A DNA stretch of 64,000 nucleotides, taken from assembly GCA_964408945.1 (NCBI GenBank), contig CAYPBJ010000004.1:1-64000 (forward strand), in the 5' to 3' direction. The position numbers and the translations under genes were made by a program. The stretch is from VMCP01 sp964408945 (GTDB lineage Bacteria > Bacteroidota > Bacteroidia > NS11-12g > UBA955). Shown here one piece after another: positions 63,681-64,000 of the stretch (the first letter of the stretch is position 1; each line of letters opens with the position of its first letter). Under the pieces are notes generated by a model. That model had not been told where the DNA came from, searched no databases, and saw only the letters and a list, made by a program, of their open reading frames with translations.

Positions 63681-64000
63681 ATGTTTACTGAAAATTATCA
63701 CGAGCAATTGAGCGAGGCTGAGAAACTGATTCACAGTCAAGAAGAGTCTAGTACTTTTCGAGACCAATACAGTAAACTTAGCAAAGAAGAAATTATCAAA
63801 GAAGCAGAATCTCTTATTCAGACTGCTGATGTGAAAGCTTCTTATCAGAAATTGCTAGAACTAAAATCAATTTTTGAAGCACTTGTTTCTGCAGAGAAAC
63901 CAGCCCAAATTAAAGCTTGGATTGATTCAGGAAATGATGTCCGTGAATTTGTTCCTCCACAAGATGAACTCAAAACTAAATTACTAGACATATTCAATCA
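63681..64000 (+). CDS. DUF349-family protein, 3' end outside window
   Basis: The ATG at 63681 opens a frame that runs off the window (106 codons visible). The visible part is acidic and helical, with SKEEIIKEAESLIQ and then a block ending WIDSGNDVREFVPPQDELK. This corresponds to the N-terminal region of the DUF349 proteins common in Bacteroidota, which carry several charged helical repeats. Its function is unknown. It lies 21 bp after ribH on the same strand and may be co-transcribed. Confidence 0.7.
   Translation, partial: MFTENYHEQLSEAEKLIHSQEESSTFRDQYSKLSKEEIIKEAESLIQTADVKASYQKLLELKSIFEALVSAEKPAQIKAWIDSGNDVREFVPPQDELKTKLLDIFN

Noticed and set aside
1..64000. CRISPR arrays, insertion sequences, rRNA genes or defence islands
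   Set aside because: I saw no regularly spaced repeats, transposase-like proteins, rRNA-like stretches or known defence genes. The gene content is core metabolism and envelope.

Overview
This 64 kb window is chromosomal DNA from a member of the Bacteroidota, most likely a Flavobacteriales-type bacterium. The phylum call rests on five things seen in the sequence. Four surface proteins end in type IX secretion (T9SS) type A sorting domains with a YPNP-like motif. LpxC and FabZ are fused in one polypeptide. NuoG is short and lacks the molybdopterin-type domain. Promoters have the Bacteroidota -7 box TAnnTTTG, and recognisable Shine-Dalgarno sequences are nearly absent. The DNA is AT-rich and very compact, with no gene-free stretch over about 150 bp. 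No insertion sequence, prophage, CRISPR array or rRNA was seen. One tRNA (tRNA-Val, TAC) is present.

Layout. 1-6986: the 3' part of a TPR protein, a secreted BNR/PKD/T9SS protein behind homogentisate dioxygenase, and an alkaline-phosphatase-like secreted protein. 7016-11248: an NFACT-family protein, tRNA-Val, an M42 aminopeptidase, a lipid A type acyltransferase and an ArsR regulator. 11252-14501: a serine operon serC-serA-DUF1015. 15127-22517: the membrane half of complex I (nuoI-J-K-L-M-N) directly downstream of an OmpA-like gene. 22635-30411: a gingipain-like T9SS protein with degenerate catalytic residues, a membrane pyrophosphatase with a cysteine-rich tail, and a second BNR protein. 30453-37286: a glycosyltransferase, a class I aminotransferase, heptose-phosphate kinase, an FAD oxidoreductase and a POT peptide transporter.

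37388-41261: the lipid A operon lpxD-lpxC/fabZ-lpxA plus an ABC ATPase. 41230-44918: an FG-GAP/T9SS protein and murF. 44966-51503: the other half of complex I (nuoA to nuoH). 51650-55860: a CxxCH/T9SS protein, mltG, dapB and lepB. 55875-60443: an overlapping five-gene operon, EVE-domain gene, pyrR, pyrB, asparaginase and a Wzi/RemB-like barrel. 60572-64000: a LexA-like XRE/S24 regulator, pdhA, a TPR membrane protein, ribH and the start of a DUF349 protein.

Most of this is core metabolism and envelope biogenesis: respiration, lipid A, peptidoglycan precursors, lysine/DAP, pyrimidines, serine and riboflavin. I did not find a convincing new multi-gene system such as defence or a secondary-metabolite cluster. 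The items most worth following are the inactivated gingipain-like protein, the cysteine-rich tail on the pyrophosphatase, complex I split into two blocks, the overlapping EVE-pyr-asparaginase-barrel operon, the operator-like repeats before the LexA-like regulator, and the many -7 boxes that abut start codons and imply near-leaderless mRNAs.
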